Below, in pieces: positions 1 through 13,051 of a stretch of 64,000 nucleotides of DNA. Numbering within the stretch: position 1 is the stretch's first letter; every line of letters starts with the position of its first letter. The notes under the pieces were generated by a model that made no database searches, had not been told where the DNA came from, and saw only the letters and a program-made list of their open reading frames with translations. The position numbers and the translations under genes are program-made. The stretch comes from Gordionus sp. m RMFG-2023 (lineage: Eukaryota > Nematomorpha > Gordioida > Chordodea > Parachordodidae). The stretch is from positions 84,173,561 through 84,237,560 of the forward strand of contig NC_088775.1 in the NCBI RefSeq assembly GCF_954871325.1. Reading direction: 5' to 3'.

Positions 1-1088
1 ATAACAATTTTATGGTATTTTTTGACAGCAAATTTCCAATAATAACATGGATTAAGAACTTAACGACTGAATTTACGATAAAAGAATTTCGACAAGTTCG
101 TTCTTATATTTTATAAAAAGTAAAAGAAAATTTACAAAAAGGTCATTTAATTTATTTTTCAAAAAGTAAAAGAAAGAAAAATATAAAATTTTTTATATTC
201 AAAAAATTATCTAATTAACAGCATCCTTACCGAAATAACTCTTGGCTTCAAAATATTTGCATAATTATTTCTTCTAAAGATTTTTAGTATATTTTTTATA
301 TTTTGGTAAGTCCTACATGTTTTTCTTTATTAGTAAATTCCATAAAACATTGTCTAAAACCGTAATACAACGTTATATTAGTTTCATGATATTTTGTCAA
401 TGGAGGTTGCTAAAAATTAATTGTTCAGAATTTGCAAATTTAAATTAAAAAGGTATGATACATTAATATAAAACCCGGCCGAGGTCCGGGCAAAATAGAG
501 GGTATGGTGGGCAAAGCCCCCATAATTTTTTTTAGTTGAGTCCCATAAAATTATAAAGGCTAGTGACGCCCCTGCCAAATATAAGTGAAACTTGTGTGCC
601 TAATATAGATAATACCCTTTTATGATACAGATGTGAATAGATTACTCCTGTGAACTGTTTGCAATCATGAGTGGAATACAATGACCAAATGATTTTCGCC
701 AACATCACCGAGATCATTATAATAAATCATTTAATAATAGTGTTTTAAAGATCGTATGAATATATTTAATAGAAAAAACAATTGTCATGTGAAATAAACT
801 TGTAAATCGTAATTTTAACTGAAATAAAAAGAGCTGTAATGCTGAAATTTTTATTATCATTTTGGTGAAATAAAAATTTTAAATTGCCATATAATCTGAA
901 TAAAAATATATATAATAAATAATAAATGTGTAGCAATTTGGAATTTATAATTAAAAAAAATTGATAATATTTAGAGGCCTCTAAATTCAATGACAAATTT
1001 ATACATGAATATTGATGATATTATAATTCAGCCGACTCGAACTTATAAAATCTTAATGATTGAAATGTGGAATGGACAGTATCGATAC
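1..1088. other. Gene-less AT-rich flank
   Basis: No coding region is supported. The stretch is A/T-rich with short open frames typical of chance. A small GC-rich inverted motif (CCCGGCCGAGGTCCGGG, near 474-490) stands out; it resembles the GGCC-rich subterminal words of the hAT elements elsewhere in the window, but no element ends could be placed around it. Confidence 0.6.
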
Positions 1089-1620
1089 TAGAGGTCTGCA
1101 TTGGGCGGATTTTTAAAAAATTAACTCGCCCGTCCAGCCCGCTTATAGTTTTTAAAAATATATACCCGCCCGCCCCGCCCATTTGTCTAAAATATTTTTA
1201 CCCGCTCGCCCGCCCGCCCGCCCATTAGTCTAAAATCTTTTACCCGCTCGCCCATTATTTATAAAAATTTTTAACATAAGCCCGCTTATAAAATTTAATT
1301 ATGGCCATTCTTTCAATTTTTTAAGCATAAAAAAAATATTCAATTTAAATTATGCACAATTTATTTAATCAAATAGAATATTTATGAAAAATATAAATAT
1401 ATAATTGATATTTTATGTAATTATAATGCAAAAATAATATGAAGATATTTTCTGGATTCAAACATGTTTTTCTTTGTTCTAAAAATCTTCCAGCAAAGCT
1501 AAATCCTGGTTCAGAAGAAGCACTAGTTGAAGGAATTGCCAATATTTTTCTTGCTAATCTTGATAGCTTTGTCAAATCTCTTTCTTGTCGTTAAGTATAT
1601 CTTCTTCCTCACTCAGGTGA
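1089..1620 (-). mobile_element. hAT transposon, 3' end (truncated)
   Basis: The terminus reads TAGAGGTCTGCATTGGGCGG from 1089 inward, followed by a dense array of CCCGCC words to about 1245. On the minus strand, about 1575-1400 encodes the C-terminal dimerisation motif of hAT transposases (LARKILAIPSTSASSE, then FLEQRKTCLNPEN). That order, with the C-terminus nearest the 1089 end, is normal for a hAT 3' end. Upstream transposase and the opposite terminus are missing: from about 1620 the sequence switches to a gypsy fragment. A CCCGCC-rich tract at about 2656-2695 could be displaced subterminal sequence of the same element, but no matching terminus or target duplication is seen. Confidence 0.75.
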
Positions 1621-1708
1621 GATCCGGATGTCCCGTATGAAATATATGTAAAACTCTTTTTTGAAGTGAGTACGGAATGATTAATCTGTCATTCCAAAAT
1701 AAGGTACC
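1617..1708 (-). repeat. Inverted copy of the segment at 2400-2491
   Basis: The reverse complement of 1617-1708 matches 2400-2491 closely, for example sharing TTTTGGAATGACAGATTAAT and ACGGGACATCC. The gypsy fragment between is therefore flanked on its left by an inverted partial copy of its own right part. This could be a rearrangement or two opposed insertions; sequence alone does not decide. Confidence 0.75.
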
Positions 1709-2560
1709 GTGCTATTTTTGTGATCGTTTTTGCTATTCGGAAGAGTAACAGAACAAAATACTATACAGTTTTATAAACCAAACCACAACTTAATATTAGA
1801 AACAGATGCATCTAACAAAGGATTTGGAGATGTACTCATGCAAAAATATGATAATGGTAACGAATTTCCAATAGCTTACAGTTACACCTCAAGAACTTTA
1901 CAAGACGCTGAAAAGAATTATTATACAATAGACAAAAAAGCAAAAGCAATAATATACGGCGTAGAAAAATTTCATAACTATTTGTATGGGCGAAAATTTA
2001 AAATACTAACATACCCCAAACTTTTAATAAATATATTTGGTATTAACAGGGATTTAAGATTATAAACCAAAGATTATTATATTGGGCTTATAAATTATCT
2101 GCATATGATTATGATATAATGTACAGTAATGGTGCTAATAATATAATTGCAGATGCTCTATCGCGAAACCCAATAAAGAAAAATGATGATAGAGTAACAA
2201 GCGAAAATAAAACAGTGAAATATATAAGAAATCTTACTTATGACACATTAACTCTGTCAAGAAAAGAACTTAGAGAGGAAACCGCAAAATATCCAATTTT
2301 AAGAAGAGTAAAAATATTAATAAATGGTTCAAATATACAAAATCAAGCACCAGAATTACAAGCTTTTAGAATAAGAATAGATGAAGTAGAAAATGATGTC
2401 GGTATTTTATTTTGGAATGACAGATTAATCATTCCTTAGTCACTTCAAAAGGGAGTTTTACATATATTGCATACGGGACATCCAGGTATTACATCAATGA
2501 AATCCATTACGAGACATTATATATGGTGGGAACAATTATATAAAGATGTCGAAAAATGAT
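1709..2560 (+). mobile_element. Ty3/gypsy pol fragment (fossil)
   Basis: Broken retroelement piece. It shows RNase H-type sequence (LILETDASNKGFGDVL and the later FHNYLYGRKFKILT block), the tail NNIIADALSRNP typical after RNase H, and the zinc-binding start of integrase (LHTGHPGITSMK then HYIWWEQLY). No LTR, gag, protease or integrase core is present, so it is a partial copy with several breaks. Old by its state of decay. Confidence 0.85.
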
Positions 2561-4190
2561 TAAAGTGATTGGTAGAATTAAAAAAGAAATATTGTTAATG
2601 ATTATTTAATTAATTTTCTTTAGATTGTTTTTGAACAAAAATTTTAAATTTTCTTAACCCGCCTTTCTTAACCCGCCTACCCACCCGCCTGCCCATAGTT
2701 TCTAAAACCCTCATGTTAATTTAAAAATTAACAATAATAATAATGAAATGCCCTTTGATGCCGATGCGATAATTTCAATAATGTCGTGAACAAAGGGTAG
2801 TCTTGTAAAAGTGCATATGTGGCAAACAATTTCACAAATCTGAAATTTTGGTGTAAAATCAAAATGTGAGTGATTTTTGATAATATGACAATAACTCTTG
2901 GTTTATGGGTAGTGGAAAAAAATGTTTAGATTATTATAAGTTGGGATCGCTCATAGATGGCACAAAGGTTCATTATTCGAATTTAGATATGGGTAATATA
3001 TGTCAGCTGTATAACACAAAGACACTCATAGGCCGAGCCGACTCACAGATGAGCCTGGTATGAGCCTAATTTTATATATTCTTTTGGGCCTGACCCGGGC
3101 TCAAAATTATTTTATTGGGCTTGGTACTTATAACAAGACATATTTCAATAATAAGAAGACGACTCAAATTTATTCATTAAATAAAACAACAATCTAATAT
3201 CTATCCATTGAGAGAAATATAATATAATAAATCATAATTATCCAATTCTTCATCTCCCAAAGGTTCACAGCTGACATCTTCTACCATTAATCCAATATTC
3301 CCAAATCTCCAACTAGGGGTTTTTCCTAACAATGAAACCCCCCTCCCCCCGTGATCATCTCCTCTTCTTCTTCCCCCAAGGAAAACTTAATTCCCCTGTC
3401 AGAAAACAACTGACATTTGATGTATTATATTAAATTTATTTCTTCTTTTTTCAACAATTACAAAATTTTTCATTTAAATTTAACTTATCTTAAGGATATT
3501 TAATAAGACAGATATAACAAAATCATTATAATTTATCACACTAAACTAATCTATATATCTTGGAGAGTGCCAATTTAGTTTTTATTGCTTTTTTATATTT
3601 AAAATCGTAAATTTAGCATCTTATACTTGACAATAGGTATAAAATTTAAAGTGTATACGCAATTAATATTATTTACATTTTGAGGGATCCTATTTTATTA
3701 ACAATAACATGTTCTATATATATATATCTGTACAGTTGCTTCTATATATTAGGTTTAATAATTTAGCTTATTATAGGATAAAAGATAAAATGTATCAATT
3801 CATAACTTTAGAAAGATAAAATTTTCAGATACACTAATTTTGTTAAAGTATTTTATTATAACAGTTTTATATTAAAACCTTTCTTTTATGTAATATTTTC
3901 TTTAGATATAATGAATAGAAATGCTTATGAAAATACATTCTTAGGAATATAAAAAATGATTATAAAACAATTCATTAGAAAAGTATGGGATAATTTTAAT
4001 ATAATAATAGACCATCATAATCAAAAAATTGGATTTGTTTCACGGAAAATGGGTTTTTCATATTTATCCAGATATAAATGCAAATCAAATTGATAATAAA
4101 ATTTTCTTCTTTTTATTCAATTGAAAAAAGCAATTATTGATAATATATTAATATTAAATGATAATTTAAAATTGCGATTATAACAAAATA
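2561..4190. other. Gene-less stretch with element scraps
   Basis: No gene is supported. It holds a CCCGCC-rich tract (about 2656-2695), and a GGCC/GAGCC-rich tract at about 3030-3122 resembling hAT subterminal arrays without recognisable ends. The remainder is plain AT-rich sequence. Confidence 0.55.
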
Positions 4191-4208
4191 CCCCCCCCCC
4201 CCCCCCCC
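4191..4208. repeat. Poly-C tract (18 C)
   Basis: An uninterrupted run of 18 C in very AT-rich surroundings. Similar long C or G runs occur at 30.6, 46.4, 47.0, 48.2 and 48.7 kb. Exact length may be unreliable because homopolymers are often misread. Confidence 0.9.
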
Positions 4209-4716
4209 ATCCCAATTACGCAAATTATATTATAATATACATAAACGGTTTAAATATTTTCTTATTGTTTTTCAAAATAAAGTTTAAAAATATTAATTAT
4301 GACAATTGTTATTATTTTTGTATTTATATTTAGCAATTTGCTAAATTCGAAAAAATATTGCAAATTACATTTTCAATGACATATTATTTTAAGAAATATT
4401 TTTATTTTTTTTTTGGCGGAGGTGTTATTTCCCAGTAAATTATTTTCTACTTTATATTTCTTAAAATCGAAAAATACGGAATTTATTCCCGTTAAATTAT
4501 TTTCCAGGTGAATTTTTTTCTCGGGAAATTATTTTTCAGATTGTAGGGATGTTGTTAAGTAGTGAAGAATTAAAAATAGTAATCCTTCATTTAGGATGTG
4601 CCATACTAGTATGCAAGATTCTCCTTACTTGTCAATAGGAAAGGCATATATTACCCTTCCTGCTCCATGTCAGTAGCGAAAATAGTTAAAGCTGGCTTTC
4701 CGATTCAGAAGAAACA
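4209..4716. other. Gene-less stretch
   Basis: AT-rich to about 4545. From there to about 5040 the composition is less AT-rich than its neighbours, which hints at a solo LTR or other element remnant, but no terminal repeats or coding sequence identify it. Confidence 0.4.
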
Positions 4717-4786
4717 GAGCTTTTACTTAATAACATATTCCCGAATGGGGTGAGCTTTTACTTAATAACATATTCCCGAATGGGGT
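4717..4786. repeat. 35-bp direct tandem duplication
   Basis: Two identical 35-bp units (4717-4751 and 4752-4786), each starting GAGCTTTTACTTAATAACAT and ending GAATGGGGT. Perfect identity in a decayed region implies a recent slippage event or assembly duplication. Confidence 0.9.
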
Positions 4787-6230
4787 CAATATAACTCCTT
4801 GGGATAGAGGGAGGCCATGAGAGAGAATTCACGTGTTACGGCTTTCCTTTAACATTCTTATAGACTTAATCGAGAACCTCAAGATTAATAAATACTCTGA
4901 ATTTTCAGAATATTAAGATTAATCAAAAAAGTGTTAAAATCAAAGTTTTCTCTTTTAGAAACTAAGCAATTTTATAAAATAATATGTCCGATTCCGTCTG
5001 GACAGATCGAGTTATAGGGATACCTATCCACTCAGGGCTCTAATTTAAAGTTAATAACTGTTTATTTTCTTTCTTTTATTCCTATTTTTCTTACTTTCTT
5101 TCATATTTTTATAAAAAAAATATTATATTTTTCAAAATTTTGAAGAGCATTTCAATTTTATTTGTACCTATCAAATAAATTTCACCTTAAGATTTCTTAC
5201 AATAAACATGTTTACATCATATTCAAATATATTTTTTTTAAAGTGAATAAAGGAAAACCATATAAAATAGTAAAAACTTATCAAACCCTAAGGGGTGCAA
5301 ATATTATGATATCCTTTCTAAGTTTAACAAATTCATTAACATAAGAAAGTAAAACATGGAAAATATTATCTGGTAAAATTAAATATTTTTTATATTGGAT
5401 AAAAAAAATTCCTTATTTTGTTCTATTTAAAAAAATGATTGATTAAAAATTATATATCATTTAAATATATTTATCAAATATTTGAAGCAGCAAACATTTC
5501 TTCAAAAACTATTAAATTGTTGATTACTTTAATGTTGAAAATCGAAGTCCTTTTTATTTTTTAAACTAATTAATATTTTTATACCACGTTATGTCCTACC
5601 TTGGACTAGTAATGTTAAAAACTAAAAAGCCCGATATTGGCCGATTTTTGGTAACGGCCCGGTTAAGATTATAATCAAAACAATATTAAATTTTAACATC
5701 AGAAAGTGAAAAGAGAAATATAAGTGGCAAAATCGGAGCCATTACATCATCGAAATTACTATTTTAAAAATACTTTTGACCGGTGTCTTTCTGTCCTAAT
5801 TGTCGGGATCTTTATGTCCGCACATTGGTATCCGATTACCGTATAATCTAGGTGAATCTAAAAATAATATTTATTTATTTTTATTTCAAAAGAACGCTTA
5901 TATTAATTTTAAAAGATAAAATATAAAAACGACCATTCTATAAAACCGGAAGTGAGATTACAAGTTCCAAAAAAACGAATAAATTTAAATAAAAAAGGAA
6001 AAAATAGGGTAACTTTTTTTTAAAAATTATCAGCCCTTTTCTAAATTTCACAATGATTATAAATATAGGCCTAATTTTTAAAACCTTTCCCGGTTCGAAT
6101 TTTTTTTGAAAAATAAAATTATCCGGCCCGGACAATTTTTTTTGACCCGAAATAAAAATTAATTGTTCATCCGGCCTGAATTTATTTAAGTATTATTTAT
6201 TTGTTGTTATCAATATAGTTTTACATTTTT
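4787..6230. other. Gene-less stretch with GGCC-type scraps
   Basis: No gene is supported. GGCCCGG-like tracts at about 5628-5665 and 6085-6180 resemble subterminal arrays of the hAT elements here, without definable termini. Confidence 0.5.
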
Positions 6231-6874
6231 CAGAGACCTGCAAAGGTACCATTTACACGTCCTAGCCCGGATTTTTTTAAAAATAATTTTTGGCCGGGCC
6301 TAGATTTTATAAAATTTTTCGGCCCGGCCCAAGTTCTATATTTTAGGCCCAGCCAACCTGGATTTTTTTTTAAAAAAAATTTTCGGCCTGGCCCAATGAC
6401 ATATAATAATACCTTGACTGACGATGCATTCATAATAATGCCTTTGAAAGCGTCGTTGAAATAAAATCAGCTGGACCAACCATTTTGGTAACCCATATAG
6501 AAATTATTCTCATAACTTGCTTTCTATTATCTCCATGATCAGGCAATTATTTTAATAAAGTTTGTGGCAGACATAGGAATAAATTGACCTCTCGTTTAAA
6601 ATTTGTAATAATGATATGGGTAATCAAAATTGCGTCCCCAGCTGTTTCCATTGATTTACAATTTTAATGAATCATCGTCAGTCTGGGTATTAGATTTTCT
6701 TTTAATATATTGTTATTTTTTATTTTTATAGCTGATAATGGCAATTTAAAATGATCGGTTCTAAAATATACTTGCCAGGGATATTTTATAGCCCGATCAT
6801 GGTATTAAAAAAGAATTCTTTTAGGCCCGATTCGGGTATATTTAAAAAATTAAAATACGGCCTGCAATTATCTG
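6231..6874. mobile_element. Non-autonomous hAT element (644 bp) with perfect 8-bp target duplication
   Basis: The left end is CAGAGACCTGCAAAGG at 6231; the right end reads, inward from 6874, CAGATAATTGCAGGCC. The flanks carry an identical 8-bp duplication ACATTTTT at 6223-6230 and 6875-6882. The left third is packed with GGCCCGGCCC-like words separated by A/T runs. The right part (about 6729-6800) resembles the interior of the 186-bp element at 63737-63922. No transposase sequence is visible. Confidence 0.85.
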
Positions 6875-9779
6875 ACATTTTTATACTTAGAAATTTTTGA
6901 ACTTTTTATAAACATTGGCGCCTTGTTTCTTGCAAAAATTTTTCAAAATATTACAATTTTAATCAAAAATTAAACCCGACCCGGTCCGCATTTTTTATTA
7001 GAACTGACCCGTCTCGTTTTTTAAAAAACATTAGGCCCGACCCAACCTGAACCGGTTATTTTTGAATAAGCCAGACCCAGCCTGAACTGATTTTTTTGCC
7101 TGTTCTGCCTATTCTCGTAAATTCGTTTTAAGCTGACCCCCTACACTGGATTACATTTCCGCTAAAATTAAATTTTTAAATTGGAAAAAATAAACATATT
7201 AACAGAAAAACAATTATTTGAAAGAAAAATTAGTAAAAGTTAATAACCCTTTAAATCAAATGTAAGAAATTAGTACAAGTTAATAACCTTTTAAAATCAA
7301 ATTTGTAGAAAAAAAAGTGAGTGAAAATTATTTATTTTTATAAATATCTAACATAGCCAAAGGATATGGGGGGTGGGCACCTAATAGTTCCCACTCATTC
7401 CCCTTAACAAAATCCTGGCTACACCTATTATTGATTAACATTAAATAAAGGGTTAGTTATTTCATAAATACCTTAAGATTCTTATTTTATAAATTATATA
7501 GGCATACTCTTATTTTCACTTTTCAAATTCGTTATAATTATATTCCAACTTGCCTTTGCAGAATATCTGGTCAGCCGCTATTTCCGAACTTATTTTTCTT
7601 TCTCACCGGCTGATTTTTTGATTCCAACTTAAAAAAGAAATGAGGCAAATCAACCAATTAAATAATTTATATTGGGCAGGTAGATTTAACAAATTTTATA
7701 TAAATAGCGGGGGTGTGGGGTGGTTAAAAACCAGCTGATTACAGGCCTCTTTAGCGTAAGCAATTTCTAAATTATCTATCTTAATTTATTGGATAGATTA
7801 CAAATTGTAAATATAAAAAATAAATAACAAATACAAGCCTACGTGAATGACATCGACACAATTAAACTTATTTTGCAAATTTTTCAAAATAATATTTATT
7901 TATAAAAAAAAAATTGGCCACGTGGTATGATTGAACCAATTAACAATAAGAAAAAAAATTACGTGACTTATAGCAGACGATATTTTGTTATTTTCATTTT
8001 CAAAAAATTTTTTCGATTTTTTTTATTATTTAATTTAAACATGATTATGAATGAGTATGCTGTTTTTCCCCATTTTACGATTAAAATTTTATTTTCTCCT
8101 CTATTCTCATTTATAAAAGTAAAATTTATTTTCATTTTAAAAATTTATAATTTTGTATAAATCTCAATATTATACTGGTTTAATCTCACAGCGACATAAT
8201 TTAGTTTATTATTTATGTAAGATTTTCTTCGTCGCTATTTCATTGCACCAAATAATTTTAAATATAATTTTTGTGCGTGGGACAGCGGCTTAGATAATTT
8301 TTTTATCATTCTTCGAAATATTTTCAAGTAGATCTTGTTCTCTAAATACGTTGCTTCTTAATAAAGTAATCACTAAATCGAAATATAATTTTTATCCTAA
8401 AATCGATATGTCTTCTTTTTCTTAATTACGCAATATATAAAACTTATTGATTTCATAAATTTATTCATTTACATCTCCCGTCATGGGTGGGGGACTCTTG
8501 CAATTTTTATATATAATTAATCTATTGGTATATTTGGTAGGGGGTTCAAAGGGATTTTACCCTTTAGAAAATTATTAAAATATGTGATATAATCTTCCAA
8601 AGGGGTATCCAGGCTTTCCCTATAGGGAGTAGCACTATGCGGGGGTTTCCACCATATTTTATTGGGGTCCACTCATTGTAAACCTCTAATAATTTTGGAT
8701 TTGACATTTTTTTTCTAAAAATTTTGAATTATAGTCGTTATTTTAAAACCTTTAAACTTTCACCTAAATTTTACGTGGCTTCCTAATCATAAAAAAAAAT
8801 CTTAAAAGTTAGAAATAATTATCAATTTATATCCAGAAAATTTTTTATCGCACTCCCATTCAAATCTTTTTTAAAAAATAGGAGGAATTGTTTAGGTGGC
8901 TAGATAAAAATTATTGGATTATGGTAGATATACGTAAAAGGGAGGACTTCCCCTAACCCTCTTTTCCGGCCTTCGGCCGGGTTAAATGAAAATATAAATA
9001 AAATATTTTGTTTACGTATATATTTTTCAAATATTTATAAAATGGGAGGGATTTTTTCTTAAATATCTTAAAATTTATACAAATTATCTAATACGATCCC
9101 TTCCTTTTATTAGTCATCAGGTAAAACATAACAAATTCAAGAACAGGGGATCCGATAGAAAGGGAATCCAATTTCATCATTTTCAAAAACATGATTTTTC
9201 GAAATATATTTCGGAAATTTCAAAAATATGGTGGTTGGGTTGAGTTTGGTAAATTTCTACGCGAAATCCTGGGCACAGCATGCCCCTTCCAAAAAATTTG
9301 ATTTTTATAATGTATAATGCTATTTTAGCACATTGATAATTTTATCATGAAATAAAAATATAATATTTTAGAAACAAAAATCATAACATATTAATGTAAT
9401 TGTATATTTTTAATCCCAAAAACGAACCCTTCACTATTAATTGTGCTCTTAAAAATAGAATAACCAATAAAAATAAGGGAATGGTATTGTATCAGCTTTC
9501 ACTAGCCTTACCTATTTAAATAAAGATTAAATTTGTAGTTTTTGAATCGTTAATAGATTTGCAAGGATTTAGATATGGTCATATTTTGCATTACTGCCAA
9601 AGAAATGCAGAAAAAAAAATTGAACTCCTTCCAAATAATTCTATAAAATCATTTATATATTAAAATAAAAATAAGAATGTAGTTCCATGTAATTAAATTA
9701 GTGGGTTGACCCATATCTTGTATATTATTCAGCTACTATATATATTCTCCAATATTTTGTTATTTTGGCCTTCACTCAT
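6875..9779. other. Long gene-less stretch
   Basis: No gene is supported. It contains a CCCGACCC-rich tract (about 6970-7140) that looks like another hAT subterminal array lacking its partner, and a short perfect hairpin CCGGCCTTCGGCCGG at 8966-8980. The rest is AT-rich without recognisable coding sequence. Confidence 0.55.
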
Positions 9780-11100
9780 TTTTTGACAATTTTATATTAA
9801 TAAATGGCAATTTTTTACAAATATTTTTCTTGTATTATTTTTGTCAAATATTCTCGCACATCCTAAAATATCCATATTCAAATTTTTTAAACATCACATA
9901 TTCCTTTAGGACTTTTAAACCAAATAATACATAAAATATTCATTTCCTACTTTCCTATTAACAAAATTCTTTTCTCACACTTTAAAAAAAGTCCTGCATT
10001 TTCTTTTAAAAACAATCATTTATTTATTTCTTTAAGACATCCTTAGCATCTCATATTTGTATCATACTAAATAAAAAATAAACTATGTCCTCCATTTTCT
10101 TTTAAATTGCCACAGATATCTCCAGTGATTTATGATGTAATAATTAATTAGATTTCTAAGTTTATCTAAAACTTCTATTCTTTTCTAAGTTAACCAAAAA
10201 CCTTTGTTGGTTTTAAATTATCTAAAAACTTTGTTGATTTATAAGTTAAACATAAATATTTTACAATTATTCTCTAAAACTATCACCTTGATTAAACTAA
10301 CACAAATTTTCTTTAATCACATATTGTATATGCTTTTGTCATTTATTTCTCCAAATGAATTCCCATGCACTATAAGTTTAATAAAAATATTGTTTATTAC
10401 ATTAAATAAATATCTATATTTTATTTTTCTCAAAAACCTTTATAACTTTAGTAATTTCTTTGTTCTAGACCAGTATTACATTTATTCTCAATAACCTTTT
10501 ATAAACATTTATTAATATCTTTCATTTCCAAAATCATTAAAGATATCTTCTTTCTAGATTTTCAAAATATTTATATATTTTTTCATATATTCAATATTTC
10601 ATCATCCTCTTCACTATCATATACTTTAGCATCATCATTCTTTCTTTCATATTTTTTTTGATATAAACATTCATGTGTTTCCTTTCAAAATTACCTAAAA
10701 CTGTATTTCAAGATTAATTGTTGTTTCTTATATTTGTAAAGCATTTTTAAGTTTCACTATTTCGCTATCTCCTTCATTTCATTAATGTATTCTTAACAAT
10801 AAAAATAGGTCAAAAATATTTTCATAAATATTCCTTTTAAACAAATTTTACTTATTTATATTATGATCCTTAAACTTTTGAATACATAAAGTAATACTAC
10901 ATTTTAATAATTACCTTTATGTATATAATAAATATTTTCACAATACCCTAAAAAAAGATAAATATTATCCTACTCCTTTTTTAAAATAATTTTTAGACTT
11001 TAATCTTATTTTTATCAGTCTCAATTTAGAAACAATTTTGAGAAAACAGCATACAGAAAAGAGACTTGTGTTTATATCTTTTTATCACATTAAAAATTAA
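9780..11100. other. G-poor, pyrimidine-rich strand-asymmetric block
   Basis: On the plus strand G is strikingly rare while C is common; runs such as TCATCATCCTCTTCACTATC are typical. Between about 10,150 and 10,260 a degenerate unit of about 25 bp (tctaagttaaccaaaaac, then variants) repeats three or four times. An open frame of 96 codons at 10,204-10,494 is a by-product of this composition and has no protein-like features. It could be a very old tandem repeat or a DNA remnant with a strand-biased past. Confidence 0.45.
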
Positions 11101-12000
11101 GTTAATAAATATAAGTTATATTTAAATAAAATATCAAGAAAATTTAAGATAAAAAAATCCATATAAAATATTTTCACAAAAAAATCATTACATTCAATAC
11201 TCATATAATTATAATCTTCAAATATAATCCTCGTATATTATAATACATATAAATAATTAGCTTAAAAAATTGAGTATATTAAATGTATATCAAATTCAAC
11301 AATATAAATTTAAATTGAGAATAGAGGACGGGCTAAATAATCAATAACCATTGATTCTAAGGCAGCTATATGAGCTATGGTAAAAGATAAAATAGAGTTT
11401 ATTATAACAGAACTCCTTGGAACACAGACACTTTCTTCTGTCGTATTTTCAAACATTCCCATTAATATAATTTTGATAATAAGTGAATAATTTACTATTC
11501 GGCAGCAATATAATATTTTAGGTCAATTCCTAAGATTTATTTATATAGTCATTGGCAAAAAGCGAGTGGAGGCAAAAGCAACAAAATGAAGAATATTTAT
11601 AGTAGTTGAATACAATATACAAGATATGGGTCAGCCCCCTAAGAAAATTTAATTATATGATACTAAATTTATTTTTAAATAATTTTATAGCATCATTAGG
11701 ATGGATAAAAGTTTCTCTATCGCATTCTATTAAAAAATAGATTATTTTTGACAAAATTTTAACGGTCAATATTTGGAAAACGGTAATAGTTTCGAAAATC
11801 CAATCGGGGGCCTACGCTATAATATAAAGTTTAAAATTTCCGAAATAAATAATCGAGTTAAAAATTAATTTGAAGCATAATTAGGAAGAGAAAAAGATAC
11901 ACTATCGTTGTACGTTAAGAAATTAAAAAAAAAATTGTGTTTTATTTTATTGGCGCCAAATCAATAACGGTCAATATCTGGAAACGGTAATAGTATAAAT
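11101..12000. other. Gene-less stretch
   Basis: AT-rich. I see no gene, no terminal repeats and no recognisable protein similarity. The last 8 bases (11993-12000) are the left target duplication of the next element. Confidence 0.6.
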
Positions 12001-12884
12001 TAGGGGTGTACCGATATCACTTTTTGGAGGTCGATCCGATCCGATATTCCCGATCCCGATATTAAATTGATATCGGCCGATATGGTTTTAATTTGTAATA
12101 TACTTTTTATTAGTATAACATCTATAATTTAATTATACCATAACTTATGTCATTTAAATATATTATAATGATCAGTTATAGTTTATATTCAATTCTATTG
12201 CAATTCTAAAGTATATAAAATATTTTTATTGTTAAATCACTTTTATATAATAAGTAACAACATTAATCTATATACATAATAAGTAACAAACAAATATATT
12301 ATGAAATTTGAATAAATATTTAACAACAAAACCATTGTCAGTTTACGTCAATCAATAGTTAGACTTCCTTGTTGAAACTATTGTAAGAGTGCAATTTAAA
12401 AATATAGATCCATCATTACCAATCGTGGTTACGTTCAAATGACATAGCACTTTTTGGACTACCATAGGAATAATATTTAACATTAATATATCGAAGATTT
12501 CTTTTTAGAATTACCAAAATTTTCAATTTATCAGAAATCAGCCTGCGGCGATGGTAACTGTCAATATCACCAGCTTTACTAAAAACAGATTCTGAAGAGA
12601 TTATCTCACAATTTTATATACAGAATGCGCAAAAAAATAACAATATGGCAGAATGTTTACTAATTAATTAATTATTATTAAAAAAAATATGGATTTCGAT
12701 TTTATTAAAAATAAATGATTTTAGATATAACTTTTTTTTAAAAAATTTATAACATTTTATTTTTGTTAAAGACGCCATTTTATATCGGATCGGGAAATTT
12801 TATAATATTGGCCGATAACCGATATTTCAAAATAGGTGAAATATCGGCACTATCCGATCCGATAAAAATATCGGTACATCCCTA
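12001..12884 (-). mobile_element. hAT element, internally deleted (884 bp)
   Basis: The ends are inverted: TAGGGGTGTACCGATAT at 12001 and, inward from 12884, TAGGGATGTACCGATAT. The flanking 8-mers GTATAAAT (11993-12000) and GTACAAAT (12885-12892) agree at 7 of 8. Subterminal sequence is built from the words GATCCGAT and TATCGG. On the minus strand about 12,610-12,440 encodes a hAT C-terminal motif (SESVFSKAGDI, RRRLISDKL, LKRNLRYINVKYY). The rest of the transposase is missing, so this is a deletion derivative that kept the dimerisation end. Confidence 0.85.
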
Positions 12885-13051
12885 GTACAAATCAAATTGA
12901 AAACGGTACAAATAATTCTTTATCTACCTATACACTTTTTATTTATTTTTAACAAAAGTTGATAAGCTGTCGTGAAGTTGGCCCCCAATCTTGTTCTTTG
13001 AATATCTCAAAAACGGTTACGGTACAAATCAAATTGAAAACGGTACAAATA
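12885..13051. repeat. Pair of 30-bp direct repeats
   Basis: An identical 30-bp segment beginning GTACAAATCAAATTGAAAAC occurs at 12885-12914 and 13022-13051. Its core GAAAACGGTACAAAT also has degraded relatives on the other side of the hAT element (about 11,775 and 11,980). The hAT therefore landed in a small older repeat patch. Confidence 0.75.

Noticed and set aside
6230-6433. Minus-strand open frame over GGCC arrays
   Set aside because: It translates hAT subterminal repeats; not a protein.
10204-10494. 96-codon open frame in the G-poor block
   Set aside because: Its length follows from the composition (few TGA/TAG in T/C/A-rich sequence), and the peptide is low-complexity I/L/F/N/K with no domain or splice context.
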